A stretch of 64,000 nt of DNA from Stachybotrys elegans. Lineage: Eukaryota; Ascomycota; Sordariomycetes; Hypocreales; Stachybotryaceae. The translations under genes and the position numbers were made by a program. Of this stretch, positions 34,181-44,914 are shown one piece after another. Where the stretch lies: positions 124,001 to 188,000 of the forward strand of contig JAGPNK010000001.1 of the NCBI GenBank assembly GCA_020746835.1. The letters run 5' to 3'. The notes beneath the pieces were generated by a model. That model had not been told where the DNA came from and ran no database searches. It saw only the letters and a list, made by a program, of their open reading frames with translations. How positions within the stretch are numbered: the stretch's first letter is position 1; the number at the start of each line of letters is the position of its first letter.

Positions 34181-35700
34181 GATGAGAAGGGGGGGTAAGC
34201 TTTGAAAGTGGATGTCGTGCAGATCAGATGTGCAGGACCAAGACGGCGGCGGCAGCACTGAAGCGAGAACGAAGAATGCGAGAACGATTAGATGTGAGCA
34301 GCTGCCCTGAAAAGGTTGCGCTGGTCGTAGCCCGCTTTATCATTCGACATGTCCAAGGCCAGGCAGGTGGGATGAGGCTGCAGGTGGATATTATAGCGAG
34401 GGCATAGGCCCAGATTTGCATAGACAAACTATCACGGCGAGCAGGCACTCCCCACCCTGGTCCCAATCTCTACCTGGTACTTGGCTAGCCAGTCCCGGCT
34501 CCTATCGATTTGCCAGTATGCCACGCACTGCACAGCCCCGGCCTTTGTGGCATGATATGTACCTTACCTTGTCTCGTCCTTTTTTTGTCTCCAACTATTG
34601 CCCTACATCAACCAGGGAACCCCTCCCGGGCGATTCCCGGGCCTCGGTAGTCTGTGCCGCTCGTCAGTGCTTCCCAGGGAGGCGGATACATATTTCCAGT
34701 TGCAGATAGTCGTAGCAGGTGGAACTACTAGAGCCCTACGGGAGGGCCTGCCGCTTACACGATCTGCCAATCAACAGGTGCAGGCTACAAGAGGGGTCCA
34801 GATGATGCCCTTCTAGACCGCCCTCTAGACCGCTCAGTCTATGCACTATGTCCTGGGTTATAGGACATAGGGAGTTGAGCGGCTGCGAATTATCTCAAAG
34901 TCGCAGTCGAGTCGACGAAATCAGTGTAGGTATGGTACGTACGGATGGTACGTACGGATGGTGGTGAGGTGATGGTGATGGTGGGGAAAGGGGTTAATGC
35001 AGTGGGGCCTCCGCTAGCGACTGCATGTGCCAAAGAGGCATGGCGCCTGGCGGCTACACGTGCCCATCAGGTATGGCGTACCCTCTTATTCTCTTTTTCT
35101 TCTTCCTCCTCTTTTCTGCCCCATGCTCATCCCAACCTCACGGCAATACAGAGGGGCAAGAGCAGATTAAGGAATGCTTCCCTGCATGACAGGGGACTGA
35201 CCCGGCCGAGCGACGGCTTCGCTCTCGGTCATAGACGCTTCCTGTCAGTCCACTCCCCTTCCAGACCTCCTTCCAGACCCCCTTCTAGGCTATGCTAACT
35301 CAGAAAGGATACACGAGCTCCTCCGCTCGTCCACGTCCCAGTTTCGAAACACTTGTCGAAACACCCCTGATCACGTCTGATATTGGCGCGCGGCACCATG
35401 CGCCCTCGACAGCCCGACAGTCGACAGTCGACAGTCGACAGCATCGTCCGCCATCTGCCTGACCTTCGCTTGCTCTTCCCACAATCATGTCCAAGCGGCT
35501 CCGGCGTCTTGGCGAGTTCGGCTGCTATTAATAGCTGCCCACCGTGTATTGTGTATTGGATAATTAGTTAGGCGGAGCCAGTCAACCCCAGATGGTCGGC
35601 GTTCACAGTGGTACTCCGTAATTACAACGGGATTCCGGCCAAGACCCAACTTCCACAACCGGAAGCCCGTAAACCGTAGGGCTGAGCGTCATGAGCATGC
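34181..35700. other. Gene-poor stretch with small repeats and a hairpin
   Basis: Holds the promoter of the Zn2Cys6 gene but no further gene. A perfect 9-bp stem with 7-nt loop is at 34846-34870 (CTATGTCCT, loop, AGGACATAG). ATGGTACGTACGG is duplicated in tandem around 34932-34960. A heptanucleotide repeat (CGACAGT)n lies at about 35411-35441. Confidence 0.5.
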
Positions 35701-38400
35701 AACACCTACCCAGCACGTAGGGCTAGCTCCTTCAGGCCAGGGCCCCTCTATTGTGGGCATAATTTTCATGCTCAACAAGGGCTCCTCTGCCTGCACTGCA
35801 AAACAGTCCTCCCTCGGCTCCGTGCAGCCCTACCACCCTCTCGCTTCGTCTGATCAGCGCTCAACAACCCTCGGGACCGTTGCTAGTGCCACGCTCGGTC
35901 TATGTTGGACCGACCTTGAGCTCCCAGAGGAATGCCAGCCCTGCTGCATGATGGGTGTGTGTCTCTGCCAATCAGTGGCGCCCCTTGGCAAGGACGGTAT
36001 TACCGGTGCGGCACGGCCACGTTTGTTGGCTCGGTCCCGTCCCAACTGCCGCGTGTGGCAACCACGACGCTTTCAGCAGGTCTCATTCGCATCTAGAACG
36101 CTGCACCATCAGAGGCACAGCGACGTGTGCCATGCGATACGGCGATATACGAACAAGCTCCGCTGCACGAGGCAGCATAACCGCGATCGACCCAGGGAGT
36201 CAGTGACGTCAGTCGGACCCTTGCTATCACGAAAAGAGGTATGCTGTCCGAATGAAAAGAGGCATGTACTCCGAGACGCCATACCGAAAGTATGGGGCAG
36301 TCAATGTGTCCAACTGTTATCGTCGCTTAAGGGCTAGGCACAGCTTTGATGCTGTTTCATAGACCTACCCTTTGTCCGTGGCCATCATTACTAGCTTGAT
36401 GTGGGAATTCCCGATCCTGTGGGAGCCCAGACGAGACTAACTTGATAGAGAACTCCGGCCTATTCGGCGATTACAGCATCTACACCGGAGAAACAAGCCG
36501 GTCGAAGACGCACCCTGCACGTCTGGACCAGAACTGCGCGAGAGCCGGTTTATGTGTGTCCGTGGAATATCCGCGGTCATTACGGCTCTCGCAGTGTCTT
36601 GAGCCTCGGTCCCGACACTCACTAACCCGCATTAGGATACTACTACCCTAGACAGACCTAGAGGTCATCGCGAGGGGCTGTGCTGCAGGATTCCACTCTT
36701 GCTTATTCGCAGCGGTCAATGCCGTCTGCATGAAGCCATAGTATTCTCACATGCATATTGAAGTGTCGTAAATGGCCAAATCATCTTCGCGTGAACAAAA
36801 TAGAATGGGACCGGCACACGTGTATGATGGACGCGTCAACACGCCAAGAGGATATACGAGTTGCTAAACGAGCCGGCAGAGCGAGTGTATCTCCACGAAG
36901 AGGCGTAGAGCAGGGATCTCAGGCTCAAATAAGTCTATCGATTCGTACTCGGGCCAATAAATGAACGCAACGTCATATGTCGTCCCAGCCAAACTACACA
37001 GTGCGCGCCTGACGAACACGAGGTTTTTGTGACAATATCCTACTATGGTGGCGTGTTTCCAAGACCCCTTTTCTGGCCAGCTTTCACGGATTTGTTGATT
37101 TGCGACAGGTAGGTATCATCTCGGCGTTTCACGCGTGACAATAACTCATTTGTATGTATCAAATCATCGGCAGATAGTTTGAAGGGAATCAGGATCCATC
37201 TCGATATCTGTCATCTCAAACTCCCCAACGTAGTAGCAGTCAACGTCTAATGCTCAGATGAACGGAGCCAACCGCCAGTCCATGAAACTCTAGGTGAGTT
37301 CGTCACATAATGCCAAATCAGGCCGATCTTCAGGAAATCCTTGATTCCATTCTGATAGTTCCACTCCAGGTCCTCATACCGAGCGGACAAAGTCAGGAGC
37401 TTCCACATAGTCCATCCATCAGCCTAATTCGGCTTCTGCCATTTGTGGCCAAGCCGTTACAAGTTCCTGTCACGGGCGGACAAGTTGAGCATTGTATCCT
37501 CCGAAGCAAGGTCCCACGTCATACCTCGTTCTCGCATCATCCTTGTCCAGGCTCAAACGAACGGATGGCTTTAAATACAATACTGTGGCAGTGCTAGAGG
37601 ATCAGGGCGCTTTTGGTTATGCAGCCACTGTAGACGCAACCCCACTCGTTCGTATCGTGTATGTAGCGATTTTCAGTTTCATGACTATCATCGATCCTGG
37701 TAAATCTCAGAAGCCCAGTGACCTCAGTATAATAAGCGGTACGGGAATATCTGCGACAACCCGTGGCCAGGGCAAGATCCTGGGAAGCGTACCCCTACAA
37801 GCCAAATTGCCACCGAAGAAGCGTCATAAGGGGACGGTGGTGGCAAATGACAGCCGATCAAGACAAGGCCATATATAAAGCGTATCCGCAAGATGAGCTC
37901 TTGGTTATGCTGCACCAGAACGCTGATCAAAGGTATTGTCTTTTGCTAGATCAACCGTTTCTTGAATTTGTCCATGGCCAGAATTTGGAGAGTCAGGTTG
38001 GAAGAGATGGTCGATCATCTTTGCGTTCATTGCGACAGCAGGCTTTTAGAGGAAGACAGGCTCTGGGGAGATGAATTGGGAGGTGTATCCGGGGAAGACC
38101 CAGGCCGTGATGTGATGGCTGACAACGGACTGATGCGAGCATGAACGGTGGACTGTCTGTCTTCCCCCTTTACTTCGGGATTTGTAAAACTAACCTAGGT
38201 TTAGACCAGTTGCACAATACGTTGTCCATTGTGACTTTCTTGCCTTTTCTACTTTATTTCCTCTCCTACGTGCTTTATGACTTTGCACTGAACCGCTATA
38301 CGGTGGACTTGCCAAAGACTAGATGCTCCCGTCTGGTATACGCCGTCCGACTCTTATAACTAAGGGGAAAGCTGTATGCCGATTGCAACTGAGGGCTGAC
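35701..38400. other. Gene-poor stretch with coding-like debris at 37560-38150
   Basis: No gene can be assembled. Two plus-strand segments read like protein: at about 37555-37700 (VAVLEDQGAFGYAATVDATP, then a hydrophobic run) and at 37850-38070 (DKAIYKAYPQDELLVMLHQN, then LLDQPFLEFVHGQNLES). Stops and frame changes separate them and no family is recognised, so they may be remnants of a decayed gene. The long frame at 35753-36337 has no protein-like pattern. Confidence 0.35.
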
Positions 38401-38402
38401 CT

Positions 38403-38620
38403 CAATGCCATGGCGACGGAAGCTCCCAGCCAATTGCGAAAGATGGCTGGGAAAGTTTGACATCGCCATCACCGCAGCCACAAGTCTATTTTATTACCAA
38501 TTGTCATCTGTCGAGTTGGTCTTTGTGGGATTTCCCGTTCGTGTGCCCCAATGGGATACAGACCAGTGACTTCGAGGAGGCTCTCTCTGACGATAAAGAC
38601 AATATCAAATCAATAATTTA
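38403..38620 (+). repeat. Rearranged copy of the MITE-like repeat
   Basis: The part at 38415-38510 (GGAAGCTCCCAGCCAATTGCG.., ending ACCAATTGTCATCTGTCGAG) matches the right inner part of the element at 61934-62288. It is followed at 38524-38564 by the left-end core (TGTGGGATTTCCCG..) and at 38565-38615 by the left inner part (GTGACTTCGAGG..CTGACGATAAAGAC). So the order is right-inner, then left end, then left-inner, as if two copies lie head to tail or the element is circularly permuted. Confidence 0.75.
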
Positions 38621-38952
38621 CCGGGTATTTGTCAAGGTGCCCGAAAAGAAGTTTAACACCTTCAAGCTCAAGACTAGAGGGTGTTGAATTCGGTCTATGC
38701 ATGCTCGGCAAGAGCCGATTTGCATGCAATCGCAAAGACGCAAGCAATTGGACAACGGCTTCACTGCACACAAGGATTGATAGCCACGCATCCAAGGCAA
38801 TTTCTTCTACCTGCCAGCTCGTGGCTTCAAACACGTTGACAAGACGAACCCAGACTTGCCAGAACCATCCAAAGGCAGCATCCTGCTGCTCCATGTCCGT
38901 CCCAAGCCATTATACCCAAACGCCGATGCATTTCCCAGCCGAGATCCATGCG
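38621..38952. other. Intergenic, no gene seen
   Basis: Between the repeat copy and the 3' end of the DUF3602-like gene; no recognisable feature. Confidence 0.4.
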
Positions 38953-39605
38953 TCATGCTGCTGCCTTGCCCTTGTCTGACCGTCGCCTCAGCAGCTCGCG
39001 CAGGCTGAAGCGCTGCTTGTCCGCGTCGGGGCTGGGGGAGCCGTCGTATCGCCGAGGTGGGCTCGCGAGGCCCTTTGGCCCGTGGATGACGTCTGTTGCG
39101 CGCCCTAACTGGTCAGTACCCTTCACCCGAGGCGGGCGGCTGGCTTACTGATGTTTCCTGCGCCGCCGATGCCATAGCCGCGCAGCTGCGTGTCCCTGGC
39201 CAGCGTGTCCCTCTCGTCCTCGCTCTCGTCCGACCCGGCTCTGTCCTCGACGGCCGACCGTGGCCGATCGACTATGCCCGCGACGCCGCGATCGAACCGC
39301 GCAGGGCTCGGGCCGCGGCTACCCAGCGACGGCGTGTGCGGTACGGGCGTCGAAGGGGCGCTAGGCACGCGTAGGTTCGTCACCGACACGCTTGTCACGG
39401 GCGCCAGCTTGCCCTGCACCCACACCCGATGCCTCCGCCTGCGCGACGGCAGCAGCCTGCTAGTGTCCGGGTCCAGCGAGGAGAGGGCAATGTCGGAGTC
39501 GTCGCGCGATCGGGGATAGGCCTTCTTCGGCAGGATGGGCAGGATCGTGGAGAGGTCGTCGAACAAGGGCGTGACGGGCGAGGCGCCCTGCGTTCGTGAG
39601 GCCAT
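38953..39605 (-). CDS. DUF3602-like basic protein, splice or frame problem
   Basis: Exon 1 (39605-39149) encodes MASRTQGASPVTPLFDDLSTILP.., a basic region (RLLPSRRRRHRVWVQGK) and GYGIGGAGNI, the GGAGNI motif of the fungal DUF3602 family. A GTAAGC donor follows at 39148. After the acceptor at 39109 the frame LGRATDVIHGPKGLASPPRR..RFSLRELLRRRSDKGKAAA ends at a TGA at 38953. Both parts look conserved, but the only good GT..AG pair leaves one base too many, so no splice I can find keeps both frames. A sequence error, a real 1-bp frameshift or a non-canonical splice would explain this. Function of the family is unknown. Confidence 0.7.
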
Positions 39606-40267
39606 TGCGGCGGATGCGACGATCGATCGGCAGGGATTTTTTGTGGCTCGCCTACTGCCGAGCGAAGCGTCAAATGCCTTGTCCGTGAACCATCAATCCG
39701 GGGGATTGGAGGTGAATTGAGGGAATAGGGGCACGCCGTATGGTTTGGGCGATGACTGCAACCTTGACTCTCCTTGGTCGTACCTGCGGCTGCATGCCCA
39801 CTGTTCTTATATTACTACCAAGACGATGTCTGGGTTGGCGGGCAAAACCGGTTAGCAGCGCAGGGGTGCCCCATTAGCTGACAATATGACTGATGGTATC
39901 AGCGGATCGGCGTGGGGGACTCGCGTTGAGCTGCTCGACTCTTCTGCTCGAGCTGCTTCTGCTGGCGCTTCAGGGCTTGAGGAGGAATGGCATGCGGATG
40001 AAGGCATTTGCCGGGTTGCTGCTTGCTGTGGGTTTGTTTTCACTTAATCGGAGATGCGCATGGCAGGGGTAACCTTGCAGCCATCAACGAGTCTGAGATC
40101 CATTTCTGTTTGTTTCTTGCTTCCATTTTAGGGTCCATCCGCAGGCCTGGCTTGCCCGGATCTATGCCTGGTGCCTCAGGCCACCAACCCACTTTCCGAG
40201 CTGTTTCCTCTTTCAAGATCAATCATTCTTCCATGTCATACAAAATTAATTTGTTCTTCTCTTTGTA
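39606..40267. other. Divergent intergenic region, no gene seen
   Basis: Holds the promoters of the DUF3602-like gene (minus) and the Nif3-like gene (plus). Only short frames; no clear TATA box. Confidence 0.4.
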
Positions 40268-40634
40268 ATGGCAACCCGTTTCCAACTCGTCTTTCACGTG
40301 CCTGTGGCCGCCCTTGAGGCGTGCAAGACGGCCATATTCGCTGCCGGAGCAGGCCGATACCCGGAATACTCAGAGTGCTGCTTCACCGTCATCGGCACTG
40401 GGCAGTTTCGCCCGGGAGCTGGAGCTAACCCGCATATCGGAGAGAGGGGCAAGGCTGAGACGGTGGAGGAGGCGCGGGTAGAGGCGATTTGTGTGGGCGA
40501 AGAGGTTGCACGGAATGCCGTGGCGGCCCTCAAGAAGTGCGCATCCCTACTCTTACTGGGTTCGCTGCTGACTTTCCAGAGCACACCCCTACGAGGAGCC
40601 GTCGTACAGCGTGCTAAGACTGGAGGATTTCTAG
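40268..40634 (+). CDS. Small Nif3/CutA-like (YqfO-type) domain protein
   Basis: Exons 40268-40536 and 40580-40634 (107 residues); the short second exon supplies the AHPYEEPSYSVLRLEDF ending, which confirms the join. The protein has KLVF-like first strand FQLVFHVPVAALEACKTAIF, then GAGRYPEYSECCFTVIGTGQFRPGAGANPHIG and the final HPYEEP motif. This is the stand-alone form of the domain inserted in bacterial Nif3-like proteins (YqfO), structurally close to CutA and PII. In fungi it is annotated as an NGG1p-interacting-factor-3-like protein; biochemical role unknown. It converges on the peptidase gene with about 107 bp between. Confidence 0.88.
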
Positions 40635-40741
40635 CTCATAGCATTACCGAGCCACTAGGTCATTTATCTATTATCTGTTCTGTCAAGCCTCCAGTCCCTA
40701 GTTATGGCAGTCGTGCGTCTAATCAAGTCTACATTGAAGCA

Positions 40742-41563
40742 TTACTGCTGATACCATTTCCAACCCTCCGGAAGACGCTGGCCAGATCCGTCAACCTCTT
40801 CTAGGAACGAACTCAACGCCTGCCACGGAATACCTCTCCTCATGCCTGTGTCCTCATCCCAGCTCGAGTGTACGCCGACCAAGCAGCCGGTATTGGCATC
40901 TACCAGGGGTGCGCCGCTGTGCCCCCAGTACGTCCAGCAATCGTGCATCAAGGCTCCAATCTCTTGGTTATCCTGGGGGTCCTGGCCAGCTGCGAGACCC
41001 CGAAACCTGCCCTTGCTCAGCACCAGCGTGTCATAGTTTGTCTGCACGCCGGGTATGGATGCTTCGAGATCTTCTGAGCCTGGATGTCCCACGCATAGCA
41101 ACGACGCTCGTAGCTTTGGGGCGCTGGATGATAGACGGATGTGCGGGAATGAAGACTGGGAAGCCGATGTGATGATCATGAGAGCGAGGTCTCGCTTAGC
41201 ATCCCACGCAATCGTCTTGGCCGCCACCACATCGCCCGAAGCAAACAACAGCCAGTGCTGCTTGTCCCAGGAGAGCTCTTGTTCGGTTTCAGCGACGCAA
41301 TGCGAGCACGTCAAAAGCACACCATTGGGCGATAGGCAGATGGCCGTGCCGGCCTCTTCCTGGGCAAAGACAAGAGTTGCACCGGCAGGGTTCGGCACGC
41401 CCCTGGTCTTGAGGTCAGGCGGCACAAGGACAGTGTACTTGTGAAGCCACGCGCGCTTCTTGAGGAGGATGCGGTGGTCAGAGGAGGGGAGGCGAGTCAC
41501 ACTGGCGGTGACACGACCGGCGAGGGGGGTAATGGCATAGCTGGTCGGGAACTTGGTGAGCAT
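40742..41563 (-). CDS. Trypsin-fold serine peptidase, intracellular type
   Basis: Single exon, 273 residues, no signal peptide. The chymotrypsin-like triad is visible: His88 (LLTCSHCV), Asp125 (AKRDLALM) and Ser216 (WGHSGAPLVD). The segment GTAICLSPNGVLLTCSHC and the late GCLVGVHSSWDE are typical of the S1/HtrA-like peptidase fold without PDZ domains. The N-terminal ~50 residues (SDHRILLKKRAWLHKYTVLVPP) are extra. Substrate unknown; such fungal proteins may be degradative or signalling peptidases. Confidence 0.82.
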   Translation of the reverse strand: MLTKFPTSYAITPLAGRVTASVTRLPSSDHRILLKKRAWLHKYTVLVPPDLKTRGVPNPAGATLVFAQEEAGTAICLSPNGVLLTCSHCVAETEQELSWDKQHWLLFASGDVVAAKTIAWDAKRDLALMIITSASQSSFPHIRLSSSAPKLRASLLCVGHPGSEDLEASIPGVQTNYDTLVLSKGRFRGLAAGQDPQDNQEIGALMHDCWTYWGHSGAPLVDANTGCLVGVHSSWDEDTGMRRGIPWQALSSFLEEVDGSGQRLPEGWKWYQQ

Positions 41564-43043
41564 ACCAGAAAGATGAAGAGAGATGGGGAGACAACCAAGT
41601 CAGACGACCGGGTCTGCATTATTGGACTAGCTCGGTGCTGCCTATTCAAGGCCCACATGCTGGTTCTGAGCATCTGCGCAAGACGCTGATAGCCGAAGTC
41701 GATAACTAGATAACAGACTTATTTGGTAAGTTGATTAGCCAATTGTCTGCACGCTTCTGAATAATATCCAAACCGCGCAGCCGTTGGAGAGATGTGCCAG
41801 CATGTTGATTACCTTAATCCCTCCCCGCAGGAATGCTTATCGGACCTCGTAGGCTTAACTCTTCCAAGAAGGTCGTCGTGACTATTCCTCCAGCGACTCG
41901 GCGAACGATCTGCAGAGCTGTTGAAGTGTCCTTCACGGCTCTGTTTCAGTAGTGCCTCGGCTGTGGCAAACCACTTGATTCTTGCGAAGCCACGCCCAGC
42001 TTGGAAACACATCCGCAGCAGCTATCAACAGCCACACGAATGTCAGGGTGCCGCCGGAGAGATAAAGATGCGCGCTAGACAGGGAAGGAATATGGTTAGG
42101 GACACGCGGCCCGGCCGAGGGGTAGATGTGGCCAGTGCTCGTGGGGGTTGTTCCTTATAGACATTCTCGTTTCGAGAGAGTTTCAATAGAAAGGCAGACA
42201 GACGCAAATGCCATCTGCCACGAGAGCGCTTGAAGAGCGGTATTGCCGCCAGCGCCAAGTGATGGTGCATCCAGGGCTCGGGAATTGTGACAAAGAGCGA
42301 GACAGGATGAACTGGGGCAGCTGAAGCCTCACCATTTCCACGTCAAGGCTGATGCGGAGCAGCCCCTGTAGGACTGTGATCGACACGGGCCAGGGACGGA
42401 CCAGCCGAGCCACACGAAGGAACGCTGGCCCCAGCCACGACACAGACAGAGGAACGGCTGGGGTTGCATTTGACAGCACGGGCGAACCGAGTTTGTGCCG
42501 AAGGGCGATGCTGCCAATGTTCCGGGTGGTTGAAATCGTGAGTGTTTTGTTGACAACTGCTGCATTTTAGGCATGTTCCAGCTGCCTTATTTGGCACCCT
42601 CTCCGCCGCCTCTCCTTGACGCCCCATCTACACAGTATTCCTCCAAATCGACTTGGATGCAGATCGCCAATGCACCTTCTTGAACGGCTGCCACGTTGCA
42701 GCCGCAGTTCCAACGGCCGTAGACAGGAGGCTGTCCGGCGCTACCGTTGTACAGCTTCCCAATGCGACGGTTGTTTTAACTGCCTGTTTTGGCACGCCAA
42801 GGCTGTCGAGGGATGATTGTTGTCGTGTGATGATTCCCTTCGTCGTCCATGTTTCGAGGTCGGCTCGGGGCTGCCCCAAACTAGATGGTGCAAGCGATGC
42901 ATAGTCGTTGTCTTGCAGATGGACGGCCAGTGCCATCCTTGTTGGGCGATCTATCGTAGCTTTCACGATGTCCGCCTGAAGCATAAGATACCTGTCTTAT
43001 CCCCCTCGAGGCTTGGTTCTGTGGAAGCTCGACTCCCGACACC
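41564..43043. other. 1.5-kb divergent intergenic region, no gene supported
   Basis: Short frames occur on both strands, but none shows a start, domain or splice pattern that I trust. It holds the promoters of the peptidase gene (minus) and the CFEM receptor gene (plus). Confidence 0.4.
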
Positions 43044-44482
43044 ATGCGTCCTCAGCTTCTTGTTTGGCTCGCCTTGACGGCGCTGCCTGTTGTTCTGGGC
43101 CAGTCCCGTGGCTTCATGTCGTTGCCCGAGTGTGCTGTTAGTACCATCCCATTGTGTATCCTGCAAGTGCTGATCCGTATAGAGGAACTGTGGCCTGTCT
43201 GTGCTTGCGCAGTCACCTTCACCCTGTTCGGTCGAGGACATGGACTGTCTGTGCCGTGACACTGAACTCATCCGCCTCACCGAACTATGCGCCATTGACA
43301 ACTGTCCCGTTCGACAGTCCTTATGTATGCTTGCCCCACCACCACTCTACCATGCTAACGATGGCCAGTTGCTCGGAACCTCACCGCCAGAGGCTGCGGT
43401 GAGCCCATCCGCGACCGATCCCGCGAGTTCACCATCGTCATCGACGTCATCAGCATCATCTCGGCCCTCTTTGTGGTGCAGCGCATCGTCTTCAAGCTGT
43501 GGGCCAAGCTCCCGTTTGGCGCCGACGACTGGTTCACCGTCATCACCGAGATTTTCTGCGTCCCTGGCACCGTCATCCAAATATACGGTGCCGTCCCCAA
43601 TGGCCTAGGCCGCGACTTTTGGACCTTGGGCTCCGGGCAGCGTACAGACTTTTTCCGGAATTTGTACGCCCTGCAGCTGCTGTATCTCGCGCAGGTGTCC
43701 TTGCTGAAGCTGGCGCTGCTTGCGTTCTTCATGAGGATATTTACCGGCACCAGGATTCGCCGCGTGCTGATTGGGACAGTCATCTTCACGGCCATTTACG
43801 GCACCGTGTTTGTGGCCGTTGCGGCGCTGCAGTGCACCCCAATCAACTACCTGTGGCAGCGGTGGGACGGAGAGCATCAGGGCGAGTGCATGAACGTCAA
43901 CGCGATTGCCTGGTCACACTCGTCCATTAGCATCGCGCTCGACATTTGGATGCTGGCGATCCCGCTCTGGGAGCTCAAGAAGATTGCACTCGACTGGAAG
44001 AAAAAGGTCGGCGTCGCCCTCATGTTTCTGATTGGCACTTTGTAAGTCTCCCGTCTTTGAAGCGACCTCGCTAACCAGACAGCGTCACCGTCGTGAGCAT
44101 CATCCGGCTGCAGTGGATCGTCAACTTTGGCGCTCGTTCCCTGAACCCGACGTGGGAGAACCTGAACATCATCATGTGGTCTGCCATCGAGGTCCACGTC
44201 GGCATCATGTGCGCCTGCCTTCCGTCCTTGCGACTGGTGCTGGTCCGCATGTTTCCGACCATTCTAGGCACGATTCAAGAGTCTGTGAGCAACTCGAGGA
44301 GGAGATCGAGAAAGAGCCTGCCCATGATGCAGGGCAACGTGGAGGCGCAGAGGTATCCAAGAGAATTATGGGATGGTCCGAGGGACGGCCCAAAGGGCAT
44401 TACGCGTGAGTTTACCGTCATAGTCGAATACGGCGACCAGGAGAGGTTGGTGCATTTCGAGATGGAACCTGCTCGTAGGTAG
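43044..44482 (+). CDS. CFEM-domain PTH11-like seven-helix receptor
   Basis: Four exons, 43044-43136, 43183-43324, 43369-44041 and 44083-44482 (435 residues). A signal peptide ([20 protein letters not shown]) is followed by a CFEM domain assembled over introns: LPECA, then [33 protein letters not shown]. Next come seven hydrophobic helices beginning [19 protein letters not shown] and including the landmark [13 protein letters not shown], and [15 protein letters not shown]. The C-terminal tail (after [10 protein letters not shown]) is cytoplasmic and basic. This is the PTH11-type GPCR-like family, which in plant and insect pathogens senses surface cues. The four-exon structure and all CFEM cysteines look intact. 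Confidence 0.9.
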
Positions 44483-44539
44483 TTATAAAAAAATTAAGAC
44501 AAAAAGAAACTTCAGATCCGAAGTAAAGAAGTGACGAAC

Positions 44540-44618
44540 TCCGGTACAGGGAATCGAACCCTGGGCTGCTCGGATCATTAATGAGAGCGAGCGATGTTAG
44601 CCACTACACCATACCGGA
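44540..44618 (-). tRNA. tRNA-Glu (anticodon CTC) with 8-nt intron
   Basis: Read 5' to 3' on the minus strand it starts TCCGGTATGGTGTAGTGGC and ends TACCGGA; these 7-bp acceptor strands pair perfectly. The anticodon arm is GCTCG/CGAGC around CTCTCA plus extra bases, and the T arm is CAGGG-TTCGAAT-CCCTG. The loop between the anticodon strands is 15 nt instead of 7, which fits an 8-nt intron directly after the base 3' of the CTC anticodon. Length is 79 nt with intron. Confidence 0.9.
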
Positions 44619-44914
44619 CAGGTTGTTGATGGTTGCCGATCTCAAGACGCTAATATTGGTGCGTACGAGCGGAGATGAGGTGGAAGAGAGAAATAAGGAT
44701 CGGTCTAGGCTCCCACAGATGCCAATCAAATAGGTGGCTTGGAAGTGGTCGCTGCTTACCTGTCGCCGAAGCGGAAGATTTCCTCCAATCTTCCACGGAA
44801 CCGACTGGTTGAAGATCCATAATACCTAATACCCCTACCATTGGCCTGCCTCCTGCTCGGGGTAATAACCCCGCGTGAGGCAACCCGACATCTTCATCCT
44901 GCCCAACCGTCATC

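Noticed and set aside
35753..36337. 194-codon plus-strand frame in the gene-poor stretch
   Set aside because: Composition and pattern are random; no domain, splice sites or promoter.
28013..38952. RIP-degraded transposon graveyard
   Set aside because: The gene-poor stretches have ordinary base composition, no strong TpA enrichment by eye and no transposase or reverse-transcriptase traces.
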